Assembly: GCF_047948215.1 (NCBI RefSeq)
Contig: NC_134458.1
Span: 85,763,260-85,827,259 of the forward strand
Direction: 5' to 3'
Source of the DNA: Lycorma delicatula
Lineage: Eukaryota; Arthropoda; Insecta; Hemiptera; Fulgoridae
Length of the DNA: 64,000 nucleotides
Below the pieces are notes generated by a model, which saw only the letters and a list, made by a program, of their open reading frames with translations, did not search any database and was not told the origin of the DNA. Position numbers and translations under genes: made by a program. Shown piece by piece: positions 35,495 to 48,454 of the stretch (positions within the stretch are counted from its first letter, which is position 1; each line of letters begins with the position of its first letter).

Positions 35495-36040
35495 CTAAAC
35501 ATATAGATTTCTCAAGCGATGGAGTTCCTCAAGAGACTTTTTATGGAGCGGATCATGCAGCAATTTTCTGGGATCCACACAACTAATGGCTAAGCTCTCC
35601 AACTGGCTCACGCGATTCAGTGCAATGCAGGCCTGGCCCTTGGCAAAGGTTTTTAATGCTCAGATCTACGACAGCTCTATCTAGGGTAGCCCCTTGTAGT
35701 TATGCACCGTCACAGCCCAGTACAATATTAGTGGCAGTATACGCCGTTCCATTTTCCCCTGTCCTTCTAAAGCATTAAATTCGACGATAATGAGCTCAAT
35801 CCGATGCCGACAGCAGTACCTCTAATCTTACTGTCATCAAACTCTACAGTTTGTGGGAACTCGCTGGGCTCAAGCTGTTCTCGGCGTAGCGTAAGCCACT
35901 CGATTTTTTTAACGACACCCATTGCCCCGTTTATCAGGTCGTGATTTACGTTTATGTTCTTCTGTAACATCACTCTCAATCCCAAACCGATGTTTAAAAC
36001 TGTGGGGAATATCTCCAGTTTTGTTCGGATCCATGTATAT
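35495..36040 (-). pseudogene. Helitron-type PIF1-family helicase, C-terminal remnant
   Basis: Minus strand: GLGLRVMLQKNINVNHDLIN then NGAMGVVKKIEWLTLRR (36000-35880) matches the conserved 'LR.GA.VMLLRN.D...GL.NGA.G.V' region. Further down, with stops, come ERRILPLILYWAVTVHNYKG (helicase motif V/VI region, usually ACTVHKSQG), AKGQACIALNRVSQLESLAI (usually YVALSRVR..L.GL) and LDPRKLL-like DPRKLLHDP, ending LRNLYV and TAG at 35495. This is the last ~170 residues of a PIF1-like helicase. The Rep/HUH part and Helitron ends were not found. A cellular PIF1 pseudogene is possible but less likely. Confidence 0.75.
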
Positions 36041-36062
36041 ATATATATATATATATACATGG

Positions 36063-36100
<38 letters not shown>
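36031..36100. repeat. Two adjacent palindromic AT microsatellites
   Basis: 36031-36062 (CCATGTA...TACATGG) and 36065-36100 (GTGTAT...ATACAC) are each perfect palindromes built on (TA)n, back to back. Confidence 0.9.
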
Positions 36101-36103
<3 letters not shown>

Positions 36104-37547
36104 CATACGAGTATATAGCCTATGACACTCCCCGTAACGTAGGGATTCCAACGCGGGGTCATACATCTAAATCGGTTCGGTCGTTGAGCTGCTACGATGG
36201 AACATACATACACCCTAAATACATTTTACTCCTTTTAGGCAGTAGTGTAAAAGGAAGAAAAAGTATGCGAAAATTCCCTAATCACAGTTTTTAATAGGAC
36301 TTTTTAAGTTCATCTTGATGATCAGAATCAGAATGCGTATACTCGTAATTAGGACAAGTATTTCGTTTTCACACACACACCAAATTAAAAACTACCTATA
36401 CAAATCCATACTTCAGAAGTGAAAATAGCCTTTAAACTCGCTTTCCATTATTAGAGTATTTTCATTATAAAAATAAACATATATCCTACACATGAAATGA
36501 GGAATTATTTTGAAATTCAGACCGGGAATATTTGCAGCGGTTACTTTAGATCGACAAAGAATTCTGTTCGGAAACGAAGCTACAAAAGACAACTAGTTTT
36601 CATTCATTATTTAAATATAGCAAAAACGAAACGACGTTACGCAGATGAAAAAAAAGGCGAGATTAGAGCGAAAATTATGCGGAAGAAATAATAAAAAGTA
36701 AGGCTTAAAATATGTAAACGTTTTCCAACGACCAGAATACAAAATTCGTCTACTACAAAAAAAAAATGTTACACATTATGGAACTATTTATTCTCCATTT
36801 ACTTCTTTTTTTAAGATGGAATTTCTTGCTTCTGTTGCTACTCAGAAAACAAGAAGAGACTATAACAATTTTTTTCAAAAAAATAATAAATTTACCCAAA
36901 ATAAAACTATTAATTTTTTCAATTAATAGTCTCATCAGATAAATAATCTGTAGTACCTATAAACGGATTTTACGGATGCAATAAATTTTTGTATAACAAA
37001 AAAGGTAAAATAATTTACGACGGATAGAAAAAGGATATCGGGTAGATAAAATAAAAAAGTTAAGTTGACTAATCAATTCTAATTTTCAATCGGGACAAAG
37101 CTTAAACAGATTTTAATTTTAGCCTTTATCGACTCAATCGGATGTAGCAAAGGGTTCTAAAAGTCGTCAGAGATTAAACTTCAGCGCTTGGTATTAATAA
37201 ATCAACTTATATGTAAGTAAAACAGCATATAATGAAGTTGCTATAACCGTATTTGAAAATTACTGTATTAGTTTATTTTTAACAAAACGTAGTACCACTA
37301 CAATTACCAATTACCACTACAACCGTTATTTCTCTACAACTATATTCTGTCTCTGCCCTTACTACTAAACAAATCTGGTTTCCTGTTGGTTCCTTAGTTT
37401 ATGTTTCTCATCGCCCTCAAAAGGCAAAACATTAACTATTTAATCTAAAATCATTTGTTGATGTATATATATAAAAAATAGATAAATGTTTATTGTACAA
37501 ACAACTAATAGCAAAATCAAAACCTACATAAAAAAAATTGTCTTTAT

Positions 37548-37549
<2 letters not shown>
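36101..37549. other. Non-coding stretch, nothing recognised
   Basis: AT-rich, no family blocks seen on either strand. Confidence 0.45.
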
Positions 37550-37586
<37 letters not shown>

Positions 37587-37598
37587 TATATATATACG

Positions 37599-37631
<33 letters not shown>

Positions 37632-37632
37632 C
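37550..37632. repeat. (TA)n microsatellite flanking the mariner
   Basis: Almost pure TA with a few GTAC/CGATAC interruptions. The mariner element begins at its right edge, consistent with insertion into TA. Confidence 0.9.
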
Positions 37633-38760
<1,128 letters not shown>

Positions 38761-38802
38761 ATATACATATATATACATATGTATATACATATATATACAT
38801 AT
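38761..38802. repeat. (TA/CATA)n tract between mariner and LINE
   Basis: ATATACATATATATACATATG-type low-complexity DNA. TACATATGTATAT recurs just after the LINE tail (about 40027-40041), so part may be the LINE's target-site duplication. Confidence 0.7.
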
Positions 38803-40025
38803 AAGAATTGAGAGGAGAGTGGAAGAAGTGTTAGGAGAAGACCAATTTGGTTTCAGGAAAAGTATAGGGACAAGGGAAGCAATTTTAGGCCTCAGATTAA
38901 TAGTAGAAGGAAGATTAAAGAAAAACAAACCAACATACTTGGCGTTTATAGACCTAGAAAAGGCTTTCGATAACGTAGATTGGAATAAAATGTTCAGCAT
39001 TTTAAAAAAATTAGGGTTCAAATACAGAGATAGAAGAACAATTGCTAACATGTACAGGAACCAAACAGCAACAATAACAATTGAAGAACATAAGAAAGAA
39101 GCCCTAATAAGAAAGGGAGTCCGACAAGGATGTTCCCTATCTCCGTTACTTTTTAATCTTTACATGGAACTAGCAGTTAATGATATTAAAGAACAATTTA
39201 GATTCGGAGTAACAGTACAAGGTGAAAAGATAAAGATGCTACGATTTGCTGATGATATAGTAATTCTAGCTGAGAGTAAAAAGGATTTAGAAGAAACAAT
39301 GAATGGCATAGATGAAGTCCTACGCAAGAACTATCGCATGAAAATAAACAAGAACAAAACAAAAGTAATGAAATGTAGTAGAAATAACAAAGATGGACCC
39401 CTGAATGTGAAAATAGGAGGAGAAAAGATTATGGAGGTAGAAGAATTTTGTTATTTGGGAAGTAAAATTACTAAAGATGGACGAAGCAGGAGCGATATAA
39501 AATGCCGAATAGCACAAGCTAAACGAGCCTTCAGTAAGAAATATAATTTGTTTACATCAAAAATGAATTTAAATGTCAGGAAAAGATTTTTGAAAGTGTA
39601 TGTTTGGAGTGTCGCTTTATATGGAAGTGAAACTTGGACAATCGGAGTATCTGAGAAGAAAAGATTAGAAGCTTTTGAAATGTGGTGCTATAGGAGAATG
39701 TTAAAAATCAGATGGGTGGATAAAGTGACAAATAAAGAGGTATTGCGGCAAATAGATGAAGAAAGAAGCATTTGGAAGAATATAGTTAAAAGAAGAGACA
39801 GACTTATAGGCCACATACTAAGGCATCCTGGAATAGTCGCTTTAATATTGGAAGGACAGGTAGAAGGGAAAAATTGTGTAGGCAGGCCACGTTTGGAGTA
39901 TGTAAAACAAATTGTTGGGGATGTAGGATGTAGAGGGTATACTGAAATGAAACGACTAGCACTAGATAGGGAATCTTGGAGAGCTGCATCAAACCAGTCA
40001 AATGACTGAAGACAAAAAAAAAAAA
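38803..40025 (+). mobile_element. 5'-truncated LINE, copy 2
   Basis: Begins inside the reverse-transcriptase domain and ends with the stop codon, GAAGAC and a poly-A tail (~40010-40027). Apart from the two indels described for copy 1, it differs from copy 1 at only a handful of positions over ~1.1 kb. Confidence 0.95.
38804..40009 (+). CDS. LINE reverse transcriptase, open but 5'-truncated
   Basis: About 400 codons open without interruption. Order: RIERRVEEVLGEDQFGFRK (start of palm), FIDLEKAFDNVDW with the first catalytic Asp, IRKGVRQGCSLSPLLFNLY, FADDIVILAESK (the FADD catalytic box), KINKNKTKVM, YLGSKIT, then a C-terminal region with YGSETWTIG, EMWCYRRMLKIRW, GHILRHP and GRPRLEYVKQI, ending NQSND and TGA. 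It lacks the endonuclease and the N-terminal RT part, so it cannot drive its own retrotransposition. RTE/BovB-like by its C-terminal blocks. The codons upstream of 38804 in the same frame come from the mariner end and AT tract and are not part of the protein. Confidence 0.9.
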   Translation, partial: RIERRVEEVLGEDQFGFRKSIGTREAILGLRLIVEGRLKKNKPTYLAFIDLEKAFDNVDWNKMFSILKKLGFKYRDRRTIANMYRNQTATITIEEHKKEALIRKGVRQGCSLSPLLFNLYMELAVNDIKEQFRFGVTVQGEKIKMLRFADDIVILAESKKDLEETMNGIDEVLRKNYRMKINKNKTKVMKCSRNNKDGPLNVKIGGEKIMEVEEFCYLGSKITKDGRSRSDIKCRIAQAKRAFSKKYNLFTSKMNLNVRKRFLKVYVWSVALYGSETWTIGVSEKKRLEAFEMWCYRRMLKIRWVDKVTNKEVLRQIDEERSIWKNIVKRRDRLIGHILRHPGIVALILEGQVEGKNCVGRPRLEYVKQIVGDVGCRGYTEMKRLALDRESWRAASNQSND

Positions 40026-40099
40026 AAATACATATGTATATTTCTTTTCATTTTTTATATTTTCCTTGTTTATTCCTTTTTTTCTATAAAACTATTATA

Positions 40100-42700
40100 C
40101 ATAGTGTCCCACAAAGAAATTTTCAGGATATGTTCTACTGGTGAAAATAATGAAAAACATTCATATAAACGTGGATCTGGAAACGCTTTGTTTTCGAGTT
40201 ACGGCTAGCGAAAGATTTCGCCCGGATTTCAGCTTTCCTTATAAGAAGAAGCTCTACTGTAATTTTTGGGAACCAAATTAAGGAATAAAGTTGGTGTTTC
40301 TTTTGTAATTTGAGCTGGGAAATAGGATAGAACAGGTTTGAAAACTGTAACTCCAGTAGTTTTTATGATATTCGACGTAAAACATCAAATTCGGTTTCGA
40401 AAACAAGTTTTTTTTATGTTTATAGTACAATAGCTTTGTTAAATGACTAATACATGCGGAAGATTCGCTAAGAAAACTTGTAGAGAATTTAATTCTGAGA
40501 ACACTAATGTAAATACAGCAAAGGTAAATAAAAAACTTTTAAAATTCGGTTTCTTATTAAAACAAAACAGACGAAAAATAAACAGAAAATCGTATTATTC
40601 TTTTTGTACCTAATAAACGTTTTTCTGAATATACCAGAACAGAAAAATAAAGTACATCAAATGATTAACCGTAAGAGAATAACAAACGTCAGTTACAGTA
40701 ATTGTTGGAAACACCCTTATTCACAATGTACACAGCACTCTGCCAGACGTAAAATATATCCGGCGGCTTTCCGCATCATCTCAGAATCGTTTCGTGTAAA
40801 TTCAATAGCATTTCGTATTTTAACGAGTAATTCTTCTTCAGTAAAAAGTTTTTTCCATATACTATCGTTTTCACATGGCCACAAATGAAGTAATCTAGGG
40901 GTGTTCGTCAGGTGATCATGGTTACCAATCTATCTTTTCATCACATCCAATCCAGTTTAAGAAATTAGCATTTAAGCGATTTCTAGCTACTAAAGAAAAA
41001 TGCTGGAAAATCATTTACAATCTAGTTTGTAAAGGTAAATTCTCAAAAAAGTTGGCATATTATTTTTCAAAAAATTTACATATGCATCGTAAGGTTTTGA
41101 TTGAAAAGAAACGGTCCCAGAATTTTGTCATAAGTAATGCGACACGAAACATTAATGTGAAATCTATGTCGGAAACTAGTTTCCATAGTACCATGTGAAT
41201 TGTCTTTGCTCCATAAATGATTACTTTTAGAATCGAAAACTCTTTCTCGTAAAAGTGTCTTCATCAGCAAATAAAATTGGATTTTCATTATCAGCGTTGT
41301 CAAGATTCCAATGACACAAGTTTAACCGCTGGGGGTAATCTGTTGGCCGCAAATTTTGAACATTCTGCAGTCGGAAAGGATAAAGGTTTTCTTTCCGTAG
41401 AATGCCCCACCCATTGATTTTTGACAAACCAGTGCGACATAAAATTTGCCTTCTACTAGTGCCTGGGATGCCAAATCGCCCGATGTTCATCATTAACACG
41501 ATATTTACTTGTCAACAGAAAATGAACACGTTGGAAATTACCCTTTCGTTCATAAATGTCGATATACCGAAGAAAACCTTTTCGTATTTGGAATCCGCCT
41601 TCCAGGAAATCTCTCCTGATATTCTCGTCGAGCAGCTTCAGAATTTCTCATAATTACATAATCCACAAATAAAAATTATACCCGCATATTTCTCGTTAGA
41701 AAATTGAAACGGCATTTTTACACTACGATACGATAACATTATATTTCCTTTATCTTTTTTAATTTTTTTAAAGAGGTGGAGAACCCCCAAATACGGGCGC
41801 CGAAGTAGTGTCGGGCTCGCTAACAGGTTCCGCAAGATGTTATTAATTGCGGATGTATTCCTGCGCACTACCGACTAAACCTCCACCCCTCCTGGAAAGC
41901 GCTAATAGCGCATTTCACTTCCTTTATCTGTATGATAATTTATGACAACAAATTCAAACGAAGTACACAATTTTCATTGTTGACCAGATGTTAATATTGC
42001 CAACCAATACCGTAAAATTTTTTAAATTATTTCTAAAGTAACATATATTTCAATTTAATTTTTTAAGTAATTGTTTCATTTTACCTGTGTAAATTATCGA
42101 ATATACACAGCTAAAATATTGTTTTATAAATTTTATATTTATTTTAAAATTATTTTCAGTGATTAGAATTTATGTTTTTAAAAAGAATGTTTATTAGGTA
42201 TAGAAAGAATAATACGATTTTCTGTTATTTTTCGTCTGTTTTGCTCCATAAAAGACAGACTTTTTAAAGTTTTTATTTACTTTATATTGGCTGTATTTAC
42301 ATTAGTATTTTTCAGAATTAAATTCTCTACAAGTTTTTTAAATCAATCTTCCGCAATTATTAGTCATTTAACAAACCTACTGTACTACATACCTAAAAAA
42401 AAAACTTGTTTTTCGACACCGAATTTTGTGCTCTACTTCGGATATCTTAAAAACTACTGGAGTTACAGTTCCGGGATCTGTTTTATCCTTTTTCTCTGCT
42501 CAAATTAATTTGAGCATTACATTACTTATTAATTTGGGACCCAAAAATTACAGTACGGCTTCTTCTTATTAGAAGAGCTGAAATCCGGACGAAATCTTTC
42601 GCTAACTGTAACTCGAAAACAAAGAGTTTCCAGACCTATGTTTATACGAACCAGTAGAACATGTCCTGAAAGTTTCTCCGTTTCTTCCTGGGACATTCTG
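40100..42700. mobile_element. Long-TIR Tc1/mariner-superfamily element, copy at 40 kb
   Basis: Starts CATAGTGTCCCACAAAG and ends with the inverted complement (TGGGACATTCTG). TA lies outside both ends (40098-40099 and 42701-42702). The arms are about 520 bp each (40100-40624 and 42184-42700) with blocks GAGTTACGGCTAGCGAAAG and TCGCCCGGATTTCAGC. The interior carries a minus-strand transposase remnant. At 2601 bp it is the most complete architecture of this family in the window. Confidence 0.9.
40693..41620 (-). pseudogene. Transposase of the 40-kb long-TIR element, broken
   Basis: Read on the minus strand in several frames: YRVNDEHRAIWHPRH (linker, 41500-41460) and LRKENLYPFRLQNVQNLRPT with YPQRLNLCHW (41410-41320). 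Then PILFADEDTFTRKSF (first catalytic block, ~41270) and SNHLWSKD with the FHIN block (41220-41150). LNANFLNWIGCDE (~40960) precedes the third catalytic region, which is decayed to WP-SPDEHP. The C-terminus is a degraded form of the EGGNFxRLL end seen in the sister copy at 50400. There are many frameshifts and stops. Same family as the remnants at 49899-50400 and 56447-57340. Confidence 0.8.
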
Positions 42701-42719
42701 TATATTAGATAAATAAATC

Positions 42720-43290
42720 CCCAGGAAACGAGGCTGGGGCATCCCTCTTTGGGATGCCCCGATGTAAATGCCTCGGTAGAAATTTACATCGGTGATTTTT
42801 AAGTTCAGCTTTTGCCTTCGCTGTAGGCCTCGTCCGGACATCTTGAATGTCCTACATCGTTGTCCTCTGAACTAGCTAACAAAGTTCGCGGAAGCGCGAA
42901 CCCCTCGCCTAGTTCTACTTTTTACTGAGCCAATTTCTAGTAAATGTCTAGTAAATTCGAGGCAAATTAAACAACATACACCAAATATGTTGGGTTCGCA
43001 ACAACGAAATTTAGTCCTAGTTTCCTTAGTGAACTAAGTTCATACCCCAGATTTAGGTTAATTTACGGATTCCGGTCTCGTCTACAAGGGAGAGGCGGAC
43101 AGACCTCTTACTCCCCCTCAGCTCCATCGCAGAGTCCCGCGTGTCATTTACTTTCATTCTACCATCGTCGAGATGAGTTTTATCTGACATCCCAACCACG
43201 TAGGGGGAATACACCCGCCTTGTAACGCTTCCGGTCGCCCCCCCCCCCGTTCGTAGCCCTGATGGGCTTTAACGGGAAGTTTTATCTGAC
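42720..43290 (-). repeat. GC-rich repeat remnant, possibly a LINE 3' UTR
   Basis: Clearly GC-richer than its surroundings. It contains two tandem hairpins: 10-bp arms 42736-42745/42751-42760 and 11-bp arms 42759-42769/42782-42792. It also has a GTTCGCGGAAGCGCGAAC stem near 42884 and a C-homopolymer near 43238. On the minus strand the GGGTGTATTCCCCCTACGTG and CTGTCAGATAAAACT segments recall 3' regions of R1-like non-LTR elements, from memory only. No coding sequence. Confidence 0.35.
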
Positions 43291-45498
43291 AGTAGTTATA
43301 ATATAAATTTTTTGTTAAATTCCTTATTTAACCGGAAGTGTTTTGGGGCTTAACTCTCTTGGCAATGTATCCGATAGCCAACGCTGTTGAAAGTTGCAAT
43401 AGTATTCCAAAAAGAATTTTACAAATTTTTAACTCTAAACCTGCCCTAAAGCGATAGGAGTTTGTACCCTCAGTTAGTAAACGTTCCTGGGGGTTTCAGT
43501 AGTAAAGTAAACAATATTTTTCATATCCGAAACCTTTTAAGTTAAATTTTTAATATATTAATTTCAAAAAAGATATTTTTCAATACCCTCTACAGGAGAT
43601 TTGGATTTCAATCTTTTTAGTTTCAATTTGTTAATCATCTTACTGGTAAAAATGCACCGCTTACATTTTACTGGATTTGAGGTGAATTAGAAATTGAATT
43701 ATAATAAATAATTATAAATCTGAATATAATAATAATTATTATTATTATATATTGAATATTATAATTATTAATATTTATAAATCTGAATTTATTCTTATTT
43801 AGAGAGAAATGATTTTTTATGATTTATAAACACTTTGATTTCAAAAATTATTTTATTCTGTTTTAACAGATAATTAAGTAGAAAAATAAGTTTTGAGTTA
43901 AATTTGGCCCTACATATCATCCAAATAATTTATTCCTATTATACCTTTACTAACCTGTTTATTTCAAAGCGAGTACCTAGTCATTTAAATAATGAAATTA
44001 TTGAGAGGAAAATGGTAATGAAATAATAATTGGATATCTTAATATGTTTACTCAACAATTTTTTGGAGGTAGGTTATGTGACGTGTTGCAGGTATAATTT
44101 TCCTTTTCTTTTTTGTTAAGGTAAACTGTGCATTAAATGCGTTTACTTTACTAAAGTATTTTAACTTTAATGAATGCATCTTATTTTATATCGCTATATT
44201 AACAATACATGCTGTAATTTCCAGAGAATTTTAATCGCAATATTTCGAAATTCAGAATAGGTAATGATAATAGATATTCTAAAGTAATGTTTTAAAACAG
44301 CACTGCGAATTAATACGCCAGTGCACAAATTGTAAAGATTTCTGTATAAAATTCTCTTCAAGCATCTCTCACAAAGAACTAATGTTCTTTTAAATAAAGT
44401 TCAAAAATTTTAAATTGTGATTAAAATAAGCGTGCTAATTAAAAAAAAGAAGAAAAATGTTATTCTTTTCGTAGACGTAAGTACAGATTAGAATTATATC
44501 CGACTGTACTATTAGATGTCCTTCCTGCTTTACTGACGGTAATAATAATAATAATAGAGATAAAATTTTTGTTATTATTATTATCATTATTACACTTGTT
44601 CTGAAACATTTTTAATTTTTCAGAAGTCACAATTACGTACTTCAATGTCGTAACCATTTTTATAGTTAAAATAGAAATATTATACCTTTCATACATTTTT
44701 ATTATTTACAAAGTCATCAACCTTCAGGCTGGTTTAGCACTTTATAGCAGCTGTTAGCATCAAAGCCTAAGGTGCAGCACAAAAGGAGAGAGAATTCCTC
44801 AGATCTCAAGAATTACAGGGTATCGGCCGATTAATTTATCCCAGAAAAGTGTACGTAAATAAATGATTGATGCATCCGTAAGATAAAAATATATAATACA
44901 CTAGTAGTGCACCTGCATGGTATTCAGAGTGAAAAGCGTTATTCTGCCGGATTCATTGCGTACAAATTTATGAATGTACAGGTAAATGGTAAAATCGATT
45001 TGAATTACTTTTAACAAAAATAATGCATTTTAAATACTCTGCAGTTGTAAAATTAATGAAATATGGAAGAAAAAATGATAGAGTTATTCGTTTAATTTAC
45101 AACTACAGGAAGAAAGGCCAGCGAAAAGTTCCATGGAACGTGAACTGGGTAGCCATACCTGTCTATAATGAATATAGATACAAGTATAGCGTGGCCAGGA
45201 AGTCACCGTACCCCCTAAAGTTAGAACTAAAAATTTGTAATTTATATGTATAAAAATCTGATATGGACACCACATGACCCCCTATACGCCTATTAAATTA
45301 CATATACACATTTTTTTTTAAATGAAAAGTATCATAAAATTTTATTTCATTAATAACTTCAGATACTTTTTCATATCTTATTTTACTGTTATTATTGAAT
45401 TATTATTTATTGTAAACGTTTTCTTTTACAATCAGACGTTAATAATAATTAATAAATCAATATATTTAAATTTTTAAAAAAATGTTAAAAAAAGAAAG
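43291..45498. other. Non-coding stretch, nothing recognised
   Basis: AT-rich with AAT/ATT-rich simple sequence near 43735-43775 and 44535-44590. Open frames such as 45023-45253 have no recognisable domain. Confidence 0.45.
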
Positions 45499-45938
45499 GA
45501 GATGAAGTATGATTCGAATCGATATACCTTCTCTTTGTAAGATCCAAATATTTCATTAATTAAGATTTTATTTGGCTATAACTCGGGAACCAATGAATAT
45601 ACGTACCACTTATCATATATCGTTGAAAAGCTCTGAACGAGGTCATATTACTGCAGTTAAGAAAAACTCCAAAATTCACATTTTTTGGATTTTGGACACT
45701 TTCGGTCCAGTCGATTGCAATCAAACGGGGAGGTGCACAACTAGATGTTACAACAGTCCTAAATCCGAAATTTCAACATCCTATGGCTAATTGTTTTTGA
45801 ATTATGCGAAATACATACGTACTTACAGACGTCACGCCGAAACTAGTCAAAATAAATTCAGGGATGGTCAAAATGTATATTTCCGTTGAAATCCGAAATT
45901 TTGCAAGATTACTTCCTTTACTTCGTGCAAGGAAGTAA
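45499..45938 (-). repeat. Interspersed non-coding repeat
   Basis: I recognise the sequence as a common insect interspersed repeat that reads on the minus strand from TACTTCCTTGCACGAAGTAA through GACGTCTGTAAGTACG to the TCGAATCATACTTCATCTCC end. The low-coordinate end carries GGAGATGAAG and the other a short palindrome (TTACTTCC...GGAAGTAA). It is single copy in this window, so the identification is from recall. Confidence 0.5.
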
Positions 45939-46714
45939 AAAAGAAGTTGATTTCTTTGAAATGCAAGACGTATACCCCATAGGTATATAAAAAAATCTAA
46001 TTCGGCAAAAAGTTTCTATTTATTGAAAGGGTGGTTTTTATATTTTTCTTGTTTCGATGAGACTGTTCATGCGGCAGTAAACTGCACATTTCAATTGCAC
46101 AAATCCGGCTACACAAAATTTTTTTCTGAAATAGTCTAGATTAATTTTTTATTATTTATCGATATGTCAAATAAAAACAGAAGTTGTCAATCGTTTAAAG
46201 TTATCGGTTAAATATTATAAAATGTCTGTTTTTTTAAAATAACTTTTAAATGAAACATCATATAAAAATGAAATTCAGGAAAATTATAAATCTCGATTTT
46301 TAGGAATTTTAAAGTTTTTACTAAGGCCGTAAACCGCGATAATTTACTGCGCAAGCGCTATTGAGTACAGATTTTTTTTTTAAAATTGAAGAATATTCTT
46401 GAAAATGTCTATTGAGATGCACTTTTGATTCCATAAGTTGCGGATCGATAAATGGAGCTGCAGCTAAAAAAAACTGCAATAATTTCATCGCGGCGAGACT
46501 CTAATATTTATTTTCTTAAAATATTTCATTAAAATAATTAATATTCTCTCAAAAATGAGGATACGAACATGTCGAGGGTCCAGGAGGCGGCAAAGCCCCC
46601 TGGCTAGACGGTCGGGCGAGCGAAGCGAACCCAGACCGGCTAGTGAGTTATAAATGAAAAGTGCGATGTAATAATGAATTATTTTATTTACTCGCTTGAT
46701 ACATAGGAATTATT
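45939..46714. other. Non-coding stretch with a GC-rich structured patch
   Basis: Mostly AT-rich. 46571-46650 is GC-rich with two tandem stem-loops (CCAGGAGGC/GCCCCCTGG and CGGTCGGG/CCCAGACCG). It resembles terminal structures of insect repeats I have seen, but I cannot assign it. Confidence 0.4.
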
Positions 46715-47692
46715 TTAATGATCCGGTGGATCTGTGTGTTCGTCCTCATGTTGCACGCACAATTTTATACGTCGCCACGTCCTCTGTGACATGCGACGGA
46801 GCTGGTGTTACGTTACGGAAGGCGTCCCTCACAGCGTCACGCAGTTCTTAATGTGTAGTGTAGCGATGTCCAGATACGTATGCCTTGATAATTCCCAATA
46901 ATAAATTGTCTGATGTGGTGACTTCGTGTTGGCCATGATATCGGAGCTGGTGACGCTGCATTACCGGCGCCAATTCAACGTCCTGGAAACTTTTCATTCA
47001 GAAAGGCGCGGACTAATAAAGACAAATGTGCAGGTGCTCCATCCTGCTGCAACCATACTCGTTCCATGAGATCCTTCTCTTGAAGCTGTGGTATTAACCG
47101 TGCCTCCAACGTCTCTAAATAAGTGTGTGAATTCACTGACCCCTGAAAAAAATAAGAACCAAACAAATGACGAGCTGCCATTTCAGCCCATACTATGACG
47201 TGCGGTGGATTTTTTCCAACTCTGTCGCGTAATAAGGATTTTCTTTCGTCCAAAATAACACATTTCTGAAACACGAACTGCGATAGATTATACGTTCGTC
47301 AGTAAAAAGCACCTTTCCTCGGTGCACTGCAGCGGGGAATTTTTCTAAGCCCGGCAGGATGCAGCGTGACGTTCGATGTCTGCATCTGACAGTTGTTTGA
47401 TGAACACCGGACGAAATGGCCTAATGTCCAAGTCCTTTTTCATATGGTCTTGCATTGTCGTCTGCGGAATACGTAGTTTAGCTGACGGTTTACGAGTTGA
47501 TTTTATCGGGGATTGTTTAATGTAAACTGCAACAGCAGCACTTGTTTCTAACTGCGTTAACTTTCGTCCACTCCGCGCTCTATCTTTAACACTACATAAT
47601 TCAAACGCACGTTTTTCCCAAGCCAACATTATTGCTTTTCGTGCTGGCGGATTATTAAAGCACTGCCGAAACATATCACCAATTAGGTTCAT
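46715..47692 (-). pseudogene. Tc1/mariner-type transposase pseudogene (DUF4817 type)
   Basis: Minus strand from 47692: MFRQCFNNPPARKAIMLAWE with SGRKLTQLET, then a helix-turn-helix segment KPSAKLRIPQTTMQDHMKKD and LRPFRPVFIKQL-like text. After a frameshift near 47345 the catalytic part follows: KVLFTDE (first Asp), RVGKNPPHVIVWAEMAARHL, FGSYFFQGSV, LQQDGAPAHLSLLVRAFLNE (second Asp), FPGR and a decayed third block WPTRS (usually WPPRSPDLT..D). The C-terminus HEDEHTDPPDH ends with TAA at 46715-46717. There are at least two frameshifts and an in-frame stop after FPGR. The third Asp is not preserved. I found no terminal inverted repeats. Confidence 0.85.
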
Positions 47693-48454
47693 TGTTTGAT
47701 TTGTATGTTGTCGTTATCAACACAAATTCTTGTCACTAACTGCTCCTCGACACTGCAACTACTCGTATCAACCATTTCAGCACAATTGTCTTTCACTCAC
47801 AGTGTGGACGTTGTAAAAAACTACTGCCAACCGACCCCAACGAAAGTACCGTATACTATAGAATATGTAGTTCTTATTAGCCTCTGGCCTTGATGATTTT
47901 CTCTTAAAGCTCATCCTACATTATTTGACGTAATCTCGTGCGATTCTCTAGTTAGACGGCTTTTATTTTTAACCAAGTGTTAGGATTGCAGAAAATACTC
48001 CTATCACTTTAAAACGCGACTAAAATTATGATAATTTGCAAACCGCATCAAATATATTTAGTTTAACATGCTTCAATGAAATCATAAGACCTTAACAGAA
48101 AAACTTGTTTGGGCTACGGTCAAAAGAAGCATAATCAAAAGATAAGACATTTTAAAAAAACTTTCACGAAATTTTCGTTCTTAAGTCTCCTTCGGGCATA
48201 AAAATTTCCGGAGTAACGAGGCTAAGGGAGGGTTAAACCCGGAATCCGTAGGTGTTAGCGTGGGTTTTAAATGTTGCAGAAAAGTTCCTTATCGACATTT
48301 CAGATCCTAAGCGTTCCTATCGGTTAATTTTTTTACGTATTTTAGACAGGTTTATTTTCAAAACAAAAATTATGGGACAGCAACTCTTGGGTTCAGTTTA
48401 CTATCAGTTTTGGGAATTCGTTCTACGTTTCACGGAAAAAATTCCAATTTTTTC
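47693..48454. other. Non-coding stretch
   Basis: Probably includes the 5' flank of the transposase at 46715-47692. A GC-richer patch at 48175-48260 (CTCCTTCGGGCATAAAAAT, GAGGCTAAGGGAGGG) is unassigned. Confidence 0.4.

Noticed and set aside
46715..47692. Terminal inverted repeats around the 46.7-kb transposase
   Set aside because: I compared the sequences either side and found no inverted pair; the element ends remain undefined.
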